Source: Labia minor (taxonomy: Eukaryota; Arthropoda; Insecta; Dermaptera; Spongiphoridae). Taken from it: a DNA stretch of 64,000 nt. The notes under the pieces were generated by a model. That model did no database searches. It was not told the origin of the DNA and was given only the letters and a program-made list of their open reading frames with translations. Below are positions 44,700-56,731 of the stretch, piece by piece; within the stretch, counting starts at the first letter, position 1, and each line of letters begins with the position of its first letter. Position numbers and translations under genes: made by a program. The DNA is taken from NCBI GenBank assembly GCA_963082975.1, contig OY720345.1, forward strand, positions 58,200,528-58,264,527, in the 5' to 3' direction.

Positions 44700-45456
44700 T
44701 GGCGCTGTTTAGGTGTAATAAATCCGAGTTTTTGCGCTGATTAATTACTGTAGATGAAACTTAGTTACACCATTATACGCCCGAAACAAAACTACAGTTT
44801 TCCCTTTGCAGACCACTGTTTTCCCTTTGCAGACCACTGTTTTGACTGTAGTTTTGTTTCGGGCGTATAATGGTGTATCCAAGTTTCATCAACAGTAATT
44901 AATCGGCTCCAAAAAAAGCAAAAACTGTTTTTTAGGCTGGGAAAGTGATGGTGACTGTTTTTTGAGATAGTCATGGAGTTCTTTTAATTGATTATCTTCA
45001 AAAATGAAAAACCATTACAGGAGCCATTACTACGCATCATTACTTGACGAGCTGAAGGCACAAATTGCGGAAAAATGGCCACATTTGCAGAAAAAGAAAA
45101 TCCTGTTTCACCAAGACAATGCGACGTCTCACACCTCAGCGGTTGCCATGGCAAAAATCCACGAGTTACGGTTTGAACTGCTTGACCATCCGCCTTACTC
45201 ACCAGATCTGGCTCCAAGCAACTTCTTTTTGTTCCCTCATCTAAAAACAGCGCTCGGAGGACAAAGATTTTCTTCAAACGAGGAGGCAATGACCTTTGCG
45301 AACAATTATTTTGCACAGAAAAACGACAAGTACTATTTGGATGGGTTACAAAGATGGGAGCATCGCTGAGAGAAGTGTGTAGAGTTACAAGGAGACTATG
45401 TAGAAAAAAAATCTTGTATCATTGTTAGGTCGGAAACTTTTCAGTCCACCCTCGTA
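44700..45456 (+). mobile_element. Rearranged mariner copy
   Basis: The left part (44700-44800) reads LITVDET followed by a stop and LHHYTPETKLQ. The same segment follows inverted at 44905-44840, with two tandem copies of 'ttttccctttgcagaccact' between, giving a palindrome with about 50-bp arms. On the + strand 45004-45369 then encodes the catalytic C-terminal half: KKKILFHQDNATSHTSAV (second catalytic Asp) and LLDHPPYSPDLAPSNFFLF. The spacing is D34D, but the third catalytic position is Asn instead of Asp. A mariner-type terminal repeat ends at 45456 ('cttttcagtccaccctcgta'). Not functional. Confidence 0.88.
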
Positions 45457-45779
45457 TATCATATACAACATAAATTCACTTCTGAATAAATATAAGTTGA
45501 TTCTTCTTTCAGTTTCAGGACTAATCCAAGAATATACTTGACACTTCTAAGTGTTCTTTAAACTCACGGCTTGTCTTAATATTTGTTCTTAGGCCTTCTT
45601 ATGAGTAGTATCACCCAAATTTTAATATGATTGGTATATTTTTTTCTTTTCAAGTTTAAGAAGAATTGATATAGGAAACATAAATATATTATATTTTCAT
45701 AAATTTATTTTTGAAGAGATACTCTCTTCATCTACGTGGATGTATTGTTTAAGGTAAAATCCAAGACTTAAAGCATTGT
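45457..45779. other. AT-rich stretch without features
   Basis: Nothing recognised. Confidence 0.5.
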
Positions 45780-46080
45780 TGCCATGTTTTTCGGTTTTGG
45801 GTAGACCCCTTCTTAACCTGAAATTGATTTTTTGTAAAAAAAAATTTAGTATTTTATTTAGGACCATATTGAAAAATGAAAATGTTTAAGAGCCAAATCG
45901 AAAAAAATTACCTTTTTTTAGAGCCATATTGAATTGAATTATAAGATAGTATAATGTAAGTAAATAGGCTTAAGATCCACTATCGTAAATCCCCATTTTC
46001 ATTTCATGGACCCCCAAATTTTTATTCGCTGGCGTAGACCCCTGGGGTCGATATAGACCACTTTGGAAATCTCTGGCTTA
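45780..46080. mobile_element. hAT-type MITE, inverted copy
   Basis: The right end 'gatatagaccactttggaaa' with 'tctctggctta' is the reverse complement of the left end of the 52105-52505 element. Interior phrases ('cctttttttagagccatatt', 'ttcatggacccccaaatttt') also match in inverted order. Boundaries approximate. Confidence 0.6.
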
Positions 46081-49000
46081 TAGCTTAATCATATTTTATT
46101 TTGAAATGGATTCACTTCAAGAGTTTCAAATAAAAAAATATATTCAACCTGAAGTATCACATTAGATAGTCATGGGGTTTACAAGTTTTGTTCTACTAGG
46201 AAGTGGTAAGTCTTATTTTGATACTCATTCTATCAAACAAAAACACAAATACCAATGGACTGAAGTGAAAGGTCTTTTGAAAAGGCTTAACCAGAACTAA
46301 TTACATTAGATTCATTAAAATTGGTTGAAGTCAATATTCAATCATTACATTAAAAGATTGAAAAGAAAAATAAATTTTTGTTTATTAAAACTCCAAATAT
46401 CGATCTTACTCGAAGAAAGAAAATAAAAAATATGAGATCTATTAAAGAAGCGAAATCGAAAAAGAACAATTGAAATTCTGTGAACAAGTCATTAAAAAAA
46501 AAAATCGAACAAGAATTAAGTGAATTGGCTGATAAATCAGAAATAAAGAATAAAAATAAAATTCGAAGAATTTTTTTATAAAACCCCTTGAAAGATTTAA
46601 AACACAAAGAAAATAATAAAATGTATTATTTATTTTATTCAAACGTTCTGTTAAAGCCTAAACGACTTTAACTCGATGAAGGGTGTTCGATTGAGTACCC
46701 AACTGACTTCATACGGAGCCGATAAAATCGCTTGCGCATGAAGGATCTCGAAGTTGCAGATTTGTTCCTTAATCCCTTCACTTGTGCAAAACCACGGGAA
46801 CTGTTAGGGTCCTTGTAATGAAAAAGAGACAGGTATTTTTCAGAATAAAATAAAGCCAATGTTTCATAAAACGTTATAATTAGGTTAATTCTTTAAAATA
46901 AATAACAAATTACAATAATTAACAAAGAGAGATTGTATTTTAAGACAATATGAAAAAATATTAAATCTTAAATTTGAAGATTTTAAATTTTTTATCGTTT
47001 AGTAAATCTTTTATAACAAACAAAATTTATGCCAAGGGCAAGAGATATTATTAAGCAATTAATTTTACTTAAACAGAATAATTATCAATAATATAATGTA
47101 TTGATACAACGAAATAATCTTTTAATTTGATTACAAGTTAAATATACTATTAAAAACTTTTAAGTTAAATATAAAGAAAAGTTAGAATCACTTAAAAGGA
47201 CAAAGTCCTCAATTCTATTTTTTCTTTAATAGATTAAATTAAACGATTGGAATTGTTACATGAAAGAAATTAATAAAATATTTTAACAAAAATAGATTAT
47301 TTTACTCGAGACAACCAGGTATTATTTTGGTTTAAACCAAATATAAATAAAATTAAATTAGAAAATCAGCTGTTTTATCAGCTGATAATTCGATACCTTC
47401 TATAAATATAATCGATGTTTACAGAAGAGAACGATTCTCGAGTCCAATGTATTATATTAATTGAACAAATAACCTTGAAATAGATTATTCTTTAAACAAA
47501 ACTCAATCGTAAAATTTTATATTTATAAAACAAAATTGATAATGTAACAAAATTATCAATATTGTTTTTCCATAAGAACTAAATAATATAATTAGACTTA
47601 TTCTATATTAAATTAATTAATAAGACGTGTTCTCACCGAACAGGTGTATATATTAAGATACAACAAAATATATAAATATAAATAGATAATTTTATATCGA
47701 TAATTATATAATTTTAGTTTTAACTAAAGTGATGTGATTAAATGTTAGTTCACCGACTCAACGTTTAAATTACAATATAACAATTTGAATAAAATATTCT
47801 ATTTAAAGGGAAATCCAGAAAGATATCCGTTTTCAGAATATTTTAAAATATATGATAATTAACTTTAAAACAAATAATTTGAGAAAAAATCTCTTTTTAG
47901 AAAGGGAATCAAAATAATATTTATAGACGTATATTATTAAATTAATATTTAATTTTTTTTTTTGATTCAAATATATGTAAAAAGAAAAAAGAAAAATGTT
48001 GTTATACCTTTAATAATACTAGGTGAGACAAATTTTAAGTTTTGGATTTTCCTTTTTACACAAATCAATTACAATATAGGGATTTATCAAAAGAAATCCA
48101 ATACCTTTGTGCTATCTCGGTCCGACCAGTCAAGACAGATAAAGAAAAGAGAAATTATGTTTAATATATTTACTAGAAATGCTTTAAATAAAGCGAGATT
48201 ACAAAGATATTTTACTATTTAAGAACACGTCTATGCTTGACGGCGTCGTTGCGAGAGAGAAGGAGGCGGAACGGTTTTCGGCCGAACTGATTGTTCTAAG
48301 AGGAGAAAAAGAGAGAGAGAATTCCGTTCGCACGCCTGTTAGAGCGAATGGAGCGCTTTTGGCAAGAAATGAAACCTTTATAGGAAATCTTTTCCATTTG
48401 AACTCTTCAAAAAATAAAAAATACAAAGGTCTGAAAACAGGCCTTAACACGTTCCATTCATTGGGGTATCAGTCTAGTTTACTTTTTATTTCTTAGCGGA
48501 TGTTAGTTTATAGAGGGATGAGAGTATTTACTCAATATCAGTGCGATACTTCCAAAAACTGACCTAAATTAGCGGAATAATATCAAAATCACAGGTTCCT
48601 GCTGAATGTCGGAGGGAAAACTGTGAATTAATTGTCCTAAACAATTACTATACTAACTATAATTACTATAACTACAAAAGGATTCAAAGTTCGATATATC
48701 AGGTTGAATAAAAAACTCAATTATTTTCGCTGTTTAAAACTCAAATCATGAAATAGAAAATACAAGTTCAAGAGCTCAAATTTAATTTTTAATTATTATT
48801 ATAGCACTGTAAGAGATGACAAATGTTAATACACTAAATTTCAGAGTAATATTACCAGATTTAATTTAAATTTATACTTTTTCTATATTTTCATATACAA
48901 TCCATGTATTTTATTAGTAATTATGTGTTGTCAAGTTTAAAATCGTGATATGAAAATATACGAAAAGACTTTCCACTTTATTTCAGAGCCCATTAAACCT

Positions 49001-51292
49001 CTTAATTGCTGACAGCTCATTTATCCCAGAGCAATTAATTTGGGTGTGTGCTTTGTTAATCAATCGATACTACCTCGGAAGAACCCTAGTTGTGTTTGCA
49101 ATTATAATTGTACGAATATAAATTCTATTATGTACTTACCCAAAATAAACAGGGACATCTAAATAATCATTAAAATTTTAAATGAATAGAGAAATTTTAA
49201 TTAAATTTAATTTTAATTAAAAAAAAATGTGTTCCCAAAAGAGTAACAAGATGTAAATTGTAATAGAATAAGGGTCACATTTAAAAAACTGAGTTAACTT
49301 TGACATGTTATAAAAACAACAAGAGATATTGAAGTTTACCCAATTTTTCCTTCTAACAAAACATTGGCATTAAAATCTCTAACTTTTAATGAAAATAACT
49401 TATTGCAATGGGAATTTCAAATATAAAGTTAAATTTACTAAAAAATAGAGGGAAATATTTAAACAATATCAAATGAATATATATATATATACTTAGATAT
49501 TACAACTTTAAATCGAGCCAGAATAATTTCATTGTATAAACCATTTAATTATAACGACATGTTTGTTTATCTTTTAGAATGTAATTGCATATACCTTTCT
49601 TTTAACTTGCAACTTTTATATTCATCGTTTTATAAAAATATTACTGATTAAAAAAAACTGTTTTAAGACCTCTCCTCCCAACTTGTAAATTTCTCTGCGT
49701 TCAGTACTCACAAAAGAATTGATGAGTGACTGCGTTACAACTGAGACCTACGAGCTAGGAGTTTTGGTATAAAAGAGTAAAGTGGTTCCCAAAATTAAAA
49801 AAAAAAATTTTGTAAATAATATATTAAATTTCTAAAGATTTTATAATCGATAGCTGTTTATAGGATTAACATTGACCGCCTTAAGAGAAATTTTCATAAA
49901 AAATCACTATTATTCTGTACTAAAAGTGAGAATAACTACAAAACAAGTGCCAACTTAATATATGACTATTTTTAATTATCACTATAACACAAATATTCAG
50001 TTAGCGTATATTTAAATGTTGTTTTTTTAATTTTTTCTAAACGTATTTTTACTATCTCGCCGGAGATAGTATTGCGATCATGAGATTTTAATGTTTTTAT
50101 ACGTTTTGATGGTCCCTGACTCATTTTTACTAAGGTTGAGAAAAATGTGTGTGTGTATGTGTGAGTATGTGTGTATATATATATATGTGTGTGCTAGCTC
50201 AATCTAAAATGGGTGTAAACAAAAAAATTAAAGAAAAAACTGAATACCATTCATACAGTTGATTATCGCATTTAAATAAGTAGAAGAATAAAAAAAGAAA
50301 TAATTTCTTTGAAAAGAACTTAGAATGGTATTATGGGTGAATGACGTGAAAACGTGTTTCCTATTATCAACATAAAACGGTTCAATAAATGTATGGTGCC
50401 CCACACTGCCGATGGATGACCACTTATAAACATTGTTTTGAGACAAAGTAGACTCACGAGAGAGAGAGAGTGATGCCACAGTCAACATTTTAAGTGCGTT
50501 GGAGTACTTTATTCCATTTTTAACGCAAAATTTATATTTATATATTTTATTATATTATATTTATTTGTAATTGATCAAACATTTTCTATTCCTTTAACAA
50601 AAACTAATTAAAAATCAAAAAATAATTTTTACCTATCATTGACCGTTTTCTACTACTGAACATTTTTACTTATATAGGTTTATCACTTCATCCAATTTAT
50701 TCTAAAATATTACGTTTTTATGTAAAGTACACCTTTTTACTGTTGTAAATCCAATTAATTTTCTTTTATAGTCTTGATGAAAATGAAAAAAAATGGGTAG
50801 ACGTTATAAATTGAATCTTGAGAATTTATATTACTATTTAACATTGAACACTATCATATAATAATTTTATAATTTATTAATAAATCATTTTTAATTAATA
50901 TATTTATAATAAAATATCTTGTAATTTTTTTTTAATCCAAATGAATTCATTTTATTTATCATTTGAATTATTTTTATTATTTTTCTTTATAATTGACTTC
51001 TTGTTAATTAACAGAAAGTTTCTTTTCATAAAAATACAAATAAAGCATTTCCACTAAGTAAATATATTTAGTCTTCATTTTATAAATGAATCAAGTTGAC
51101 AAGAAGAAACTTTCTGAACATGTACAATATTTTTAAGGGAAAATCTTTTAATAATATAAGATTATTTATTCTCTTCAAGTATCATTAGGTATCATTAAAG
51201 CATCATAATAGAATTAATATTTATATACTATATACTAATTATTTATTCAGAAAGCAATATAGTCTAACTTCCAATCCAGTAAAGTGTCCACT
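46081..51292. other. Five kilobases without a recognised gene
   Basis: The stretch is mostly AT-rich. A 63-codon minus frame at 46859-46668 and a GC-richer patch at 48225-48500, open on both strands, match nothing I know. 48980-49130 and 49660-49780 are less AT-rich and unique within the window. Microsatellites are (AT)n at 49481-49494 and a (GT)n/(TA)n run at 50143-50192. A short hairpin, ACTATCTC / GAGATAGT, lies at 50051-50070. A 12-bp inverted pair (agacgtgttct / agaacacgtct) lies at 47622 and 48222. Confidence 0.5.
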
Positions 51293-51639
51293 TTAACCCA
51301 TTTAGACCGAAGGTTTTTTTTAGCGAATTTTTTCGTGATATTCGAATATGTTACATAAAATGGTGTAAAAACAAAATTGTTTCAAATAACTTTTTTTTTA
51401 TCTTTTCTAGTTTTTGAGATACAAGGTGTTCCGAAATCGGAACACTAGGCACAAGGACTACCTTCTCATGACATTAGAAGAATATACATATAAACTGTTT
51501 TTTCATAATTATTTGGTGACTTTTGAATACTAAAACTAGTCTTGTTGTTGTTATTATCATAAATATATTTATTATATATATTACAAATATAAAATTACTA
51601 AAAATAACATTTACAAAAAAATATTTACTTATTTTGTGT

Positions 51640-53088
51640 ATGATATTTCGTCGAACATTTAACATATAATGCAGCATCACACTTTTCACATTTGAATGTT
51701 GTGTTTTTATGGCAATGTCGACAACGTATTTGTTTATTTTGATTCACTATATTATGATTCACACCATCCTATCTTGAATCAATGCTGCACTTCTGTGATG
51801 GTCTTCCCTTTCTTCCAGTCTCTGCAGGTTGACCGTAGGTCTCCATAAAATTGGATGCTATACGTCGATGAAACTCTAGAAGATCTAAAATCTAAAGGCT
51901 TTTCTTCTATTGTCCTTTGTAATTGCCAAGCATTTTGTAAAATTACTTCGAAACAAAATAACAGAGGGCTTGAGTACTATTTTTTTCCACGTATGGATGC
52001 TCGATATTTCACAATATTTTCATCAGCTCTGTCGACAAAAATTTTAACATGTTTGGTTGTTGAATCTGTATTCTCTTTTTTTCTTTTTGGGAATAACGAT
52101 TCACTAGGCCGGAGGTTCCCAAAGTGGTCTATATCGACCCCTAGGGGTCTATGGCAACCTTCAAGTGGTCTACGGCAGCGAATAACAAATTTGGGTGTCC
52201 ATGAAATGAATATGGGTGTCTATATATTATATATACGTGTTTTCCCGACATGGCTCTAACATTTTTTGATTTTTTCAATATGTTTCTAAAAAAAGGTAAA
52301 TTGTTTTTCCGACATGACTTTTTAAAACATTTTTTGATTTTTTCAATATGTTTCTAAAAAAAAGGTAAATTGTTTTTCAGACATGGCTTTTAAAACATAT
52401 TTGATTTTTCAATAAGGCTCTAAAAAAAGGGTAAAATTTTGTTATAAAAAATCAAAATCAATTTAGGGGGTCTACGACACAAAAAAGTTTGGGAACCTAT
52501 GCACTAGACCAATAGGATTGATTCCAGCTCCTGATGAAGCAACAGTGACAACACTGTTGTCATGCCATTTGCAAACAATATTGTCTTTACTATCACTTCT
52601 GTAGTCAAATGCACCTCTTTCTTTTTTCTTCATAATTTTGTCTGATTGAAGTGAAGGCTTATCAATCCGATCTTTCCTTACGGTTTCTGTCGCATGATGG
52701 CCCATTGATGTGAGTTTATCGAGTAAAGAAATGCTTGTAAAAAAATTATCAAATATGAAATAATATTCTCCAGGATGTTTCTTTGTTAGTGTCTTAACAA
52801 ATTGAAGTACCACCGATGCACCGACGCCATATTCTTGAAATTATTTTCTTCTTTCGAGAAAGTTCCTGCACAGTAGAAGTAAAAACATCTTCTTCATCCA
52901 AGTTTGAAATAAAAGTACCATCGTAGACTAAAGAACCTGGTAAATTATTTATAGTTCCGCCTTCTTCATCTCCAGAATCTTCATCAGAATGCTTTTTCAT
53001 GCGGCTCGATGCTTATACCGGTTGCTTCACAATTATGATCTACTTCTAGATTTTCTATGATTTCATTTACGGATAAAATCTTGGGCAT
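51640..53088 (-). pseudogene. piggyBac transposase remains
   Basis: The N-terminus starts at 53088 (MPKILSVNEIIENLEVDHNC) and shifts frame near 53000 to an acidic stretch (KKHSDEDSGDEEGG). A large central part with the early catalytic Asp is missing. It resumes at about 52830: SVVLQFVKTL, EYYFIFDNFFTSISLLDKL with a catalytic Asp, and NIVCKWHDNSVVTVASS. A MITE interrupts it at 52505-52105. The tail continues with QKEKKRIQIQQPNMLK, then RASIRGKK and LQNAWQLQRT with frame changes. It ends with the Cys-rich zinc domain CRHCHKNTTFKCEKCDAALY at 51722-51650. The family call is secure; the protein is dead. Confidence 0.85.
52105..52505. mobile_element. hAT-type MITE inserted in piggyBac
   Basis: The left end GGAGGTTCCCAAAGTGGTC and right end AAGTTTGGGAACCTATGC share the inverted core GGTTCCCAAA / TTTGGGAACC. 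The flanks TTCACTAG and TGCACTAG agree at 7 of 8 bases, fitting a hAT 8-bp target duplication. The interior has three tandem repeats of about 70 bp around 'gacatggctttttaaaacat'. Relatives are at 36955-37115 and 45780-46080. Confidence 0.75.
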
Positions 53089-53371
53089 CTTGGGGAAGGG
53101 CAACAAAATAGAATTCATTGACTTATGAATGTTTTAAATTTAATTTATAGAAATTTTTTTCTTTTATTGTATGAAATTACAATTATAATAAATATATATT
53201 TATTTATTTTTTTTTATTATAAAAGTAAAGTTTTTTGAAACAAAATATTATAATTGTTACTAAAATAAATCAAGAAATAATCAGAAATAATTAGAAATTA
53301 TTAGAACAATCATTTCTTCACTATCATGTGATAGTAGTGTATGTGCCTAGTGTTCCGAAATCGGAACACCT

Positions 53372-53753
53372 GACTTTATGAACCCATAATTACGACAATA
53401 ACAAAAATTTCTGTGTAGTGTGTCTACAACACGTTAGTGTATATCCAGAAGATAAGTAATAACAAAAAAATATATTTATAGAACCAAAAAAGTAAAAGTA
53501 ATACTAACATGAGTTGAAAGAAACGTTGCAAAAACCGTCCTATTTTTTACTTCAATCTTTGTAACCTCATAGCGACAGTGTTACAGGTCCATGCACATTT
53601 AAATAATTAATTTAAGCAAGCAACACTATCACTATCACCGACTAGGTGATCAGAACGCACTTTGGTGTCGACATTAATAAATAAAAAAATAAAATAGTGA
53701 CATTTCCGAAATGGCTGAGTTTGTGAACTGTTCGCATGCCTTCGTGGTAAAAG
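53372..53753. other. Stretch between piggyBac and gypsy remains
   Basis: It probably holds the undetected piggyBac right end and flanking DNA. No gene recognised. Confidence 0.45.
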
Positions 53754-55129
53754 TGTTAGAGACGGGTAAATGATATAAGGAATGATACAATTTGATAGGG
53801 GTGTGACTTCGGGATAATATCAGGATAGATCTTGAATAAAGAAAAGACAGTATTTTATATATAATCGGGGTCATTCTGGAGTTGAAAAATGATTTTTTTC
53901 AACTCGGAATCGGCGTGTTGCATAAATAGGGATATCTTTTCAACCACGTTTGCTACCAAGAAGCGCATCAGTTCGGGAGGAGATTCTTCCCGATTCCCCA
54001 CAGGAGCTCTAGAGAGTGCGTCGATATGGTCCATCATCCTCCCGGGCCGGTGTCGGACTTCGAAATTGAAATCCTGGAGAAGGATGAACCAACATCCTAA
54101 CTGAGAAACAGAATGTTTGAACTGGTGCAGGTAGGTATCAGTTAGGACCGTAAACCGGAGGCCCTGGAGAAAAGTGCGCAGGCGATCCAAGACCCATACC
54201 ATCGCGAGTAATTCCAGTTTACTCGAATGGTAAACACGCTCAGTTGGGCTAGTCTTCCGACTAACCGCATACACAAGACGCCATTCAGAACCGCTGGAGT
54301 CCCTCTGCAGCAGCAGGCCCGCTAAACCGTCGGCGCTGGCGTCTGTATGAACTTCCGTTTCGGCGGCTGGATCGAACATTACTAGAACGGGATCACTCTG
54401 AAGTCGTGATTTTATCAGTTGAAACGATGCGTCTTCCTTCTCACCACACTGGAAGCGTGCACCGCTCTTTAACAAATCCGTTAATGGTTTTACAATTATT
54501 GCGTACCTGGGTACAAACCGTCTGAAGAAACCGGTGACCAAGTACCGTCGGCCTCGGGAATAGGTCGATGGCCTCGATCTTCTGGAGTCCAGGGCGGTTA
54601 CCTTGGTCCGATATACGGAAACCTAGAAATGTTACTTTGGAGAAACCAAATCTACATTTGTTTAAATTTAGAGTGAGTTTGGCCTTGCGTAAAGCGCAAA
54701 AGACGTGGTCCAAACGAGAAAGCATTTCGTCCCAGCTAGTGGATGGAATTAACACATCATCCATATAGCATAGGACAAAACGAGGTTTTAGCTTATGAAT
54801 CTTTATTGGGCCACGCAGGGGGTGGCCTCCCCTTACAGAGAAGATACAGTTTTGGTATATACAAATTTTGTACAATCATTATATTTTGTATGGTGTTGGA
54901 GAGGGAATAGTTTATTTAATTCAATTACTATACAAAACAGTCTTTTACATATTATCAATACAGAACTCGGCACGGACGCCAGGGCGAATTCAACGATACA
55001 ACCTAAAATATTTACAATAATAAACAAATATCAAAAAATAAATAAAACGATGTCATGAAAGGAAGGTAAGGTCATAAATAATAAAACAAATTTTCGAAGT
55101 CAATAAGTCAATAAAAATAAAATAAATAA

Positions 55130-55209
55130 ACAATAAATAAATAAATAAATAAAACATTGTCATAATAAAAAATAAAATATTGTCAAAATCTACAAGTCAA
55201 TGAATAAGA

Positions 55210-55244
<35 letters not shown>

Positions 55245-55265
55245 AATACTGTTACAATAATAAAA

Positions 55266-55296
<31 letters not shown>

Positions 55297-55304
55297 GAAA
55301 AACA
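55130..55304. repeat. (TAAA)n microsatellite
   Basis: Runs of 'aaat' at 55132-55153, 55208-55244 and 55261-55297, within the 3' region of the R2-clade element. Confidence 0.85.
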
Positions 55305-55387
55305 TTATAAATATAAAAGTTAACTGGTTGATCTGAGAATAATGGAATAAATAATAAAAGATAATACAAAACAAAAATAAAGAACAT

Positions 55388-56731
55388 TTATCCATCAATC
55401 GCCCTCCAAGTCCGTGCCATATATTTAGAAAAATTCAATATAGAACCTTTCATCGCCCTCAAGGTCATCATATTAAGGGTATGTTTAGGTACCCCCAGGG
55501 GGATGAGTTCTCTTACCGAGGGGGGGTGCCATATCCCTTTCCAAGAGAGGGTAACAGCACCAACTCTTATTTTCTCCACCCCCACCTCAAACCTCTCCGC
55601 CACCGCGCTCAGGAGACTGGGGTTGTCTTTATAATATTTAATTTTATTTCTATGGGCTTCCCCAAGTCCCCCAAGCGCCGACACCACCTGTACATCGAGG
55701 ACGGCCACTCCTCCTGCCCCATCAGACAGCACAAGGTCTGGCTTCCTGTTGCCAGCCGAGGTTGAGTACAAGTACTCAACCTCGACTCTGGGCATCCTGT
55801 TTTTAAAGGCTTCAGCCAGACCCTGCACTATGGAGTCGTGTCTGAGGACCCTGCCGTCACCCGTCCTACCACACTGCTGGACTATATGGGCCGTGGTCTC
55901 AGTTTTCCTGCACCCCGCACGGCACATCGGCACTCCTCCCGCCCTCCTACCCCTGCTAGTTCTAACCGCCGAGGGCAGGGAGCCCGATCTCAGTCTACAT
56001 AAATCTCTATAGTCTCTATTTTTCAAGCCGTGCGGGTTTTGCATGACCCCATAGGAGGGACCACTTTTACTACATTGGGCCAAGTCCCTCCCGTCGACGC
56101 TCTCGTGTAGCCTCTCCTTCCAATACAGGCCAACCCCCTCTAGGCCCCCGTATCTCCCCAACACCCTCTCTGCCCAACCCAATCTCCTGGTGCAGGCAAG
56201 AGACCCCGAGGCCGCTCTCGCCGCCTCGAAGTCTGACGCCGCCATCCTGGATATTCTTCTGTGCACCAGGAGCGGTATGAGCGATGCAAGGGAGGGTAAT
56301 CCCAGTCCCCCCTCCCTCACCGGGGCATGGAAGTATCCCTCGGGAGTGTCCCTGGGGAGACCCAAGACCGAGCGGGCCAAGGCACGGGTTCTCTTATCCA
56401 TATCCCTCAAGTGGCCCGCTGTCGACCCCCCCAACACTAAGGGGTGGATACCCAAGGGGAGCACGTGGGACTTCAGGACTTCGATTTTTTGGGAAGCCTT
56501 CAAGGGTGCTTTACGCACCCTCTCCAGCAGGTCTTGGCAGGACCACCCCGAGGAGACAACCCCCGAAGCATCCACTCGGACTCCCAGATAGGCGAAGGGG
56601 CGTGAGCCGCCCATTCGCCACACGGAAGTCATATTCTGTGGATACACGGGTTTTTTTGTCTCTACCCGAGGGGATAAGGGATAGGACCCTGGACTTGGCG
56701 GCGTTGATCTCCATCCCCAGTCTGCGGGCAC
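55388..56731 (-). pseudogene. R2-clade C-terminal region: CCHC and restriction-like endonuclease
   Basis: This frame holds the thumb (FAYLGVRVDASG, then SQKIEVLKSHVLPLGIHPLV), the zinc motif CRAGCRKTETTAHIVQQC and the endonuclease core KPDLVL ... VAVLDVQV ... NKIKYY. In R2 proteins this end recognises and nicks the target. Layout and spacing match R2 well, but without the N-terminal fingers the exact subclade and natural target cannot be told. The first 35 or so residues are out-of-frame reading before the true domain joins. Confidence 0.85.

Larger units (their letters stand above)
51297..53371 (-). mobile_element. piggyBac element, broken, split by a MITE
   Basis: The left boundary is proposed at TTAA 51293-51296 followed by CCCATTTAGACCG, a piggyBac-like end. 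A 29-bp subterminal repeat (AGGTGTTCCGAAATCGGAAC then ACTAGGCAC) at 51424-51452 is matched exactly in inverse at 53343-53371. Inside each, TGTTCCGA / TCGGAACA can fold as a hairpin. The right terminal end and second TTAA were not found. The transposase gene lies between, on the minus strand. Confidence 0.8.

Noticed and set aside
46668-46859. 63-codon minus-strand ORF with plausible composition
   Set aside because: No motif, no neighbouring exon, and the opposite strand is nearly as open.
47622-48235. 12-bp inverted pair agacgtgttct / agaacacgtct as transposon ends
   Set aside because: The match does not extend beyond 12 bp and there is no target duplication or transposase.
51855-52259. 134-codon plus-strand ORF
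   Set aside because: It runs antisense through the piggyBac tail and into the MITE; a shadow frame.
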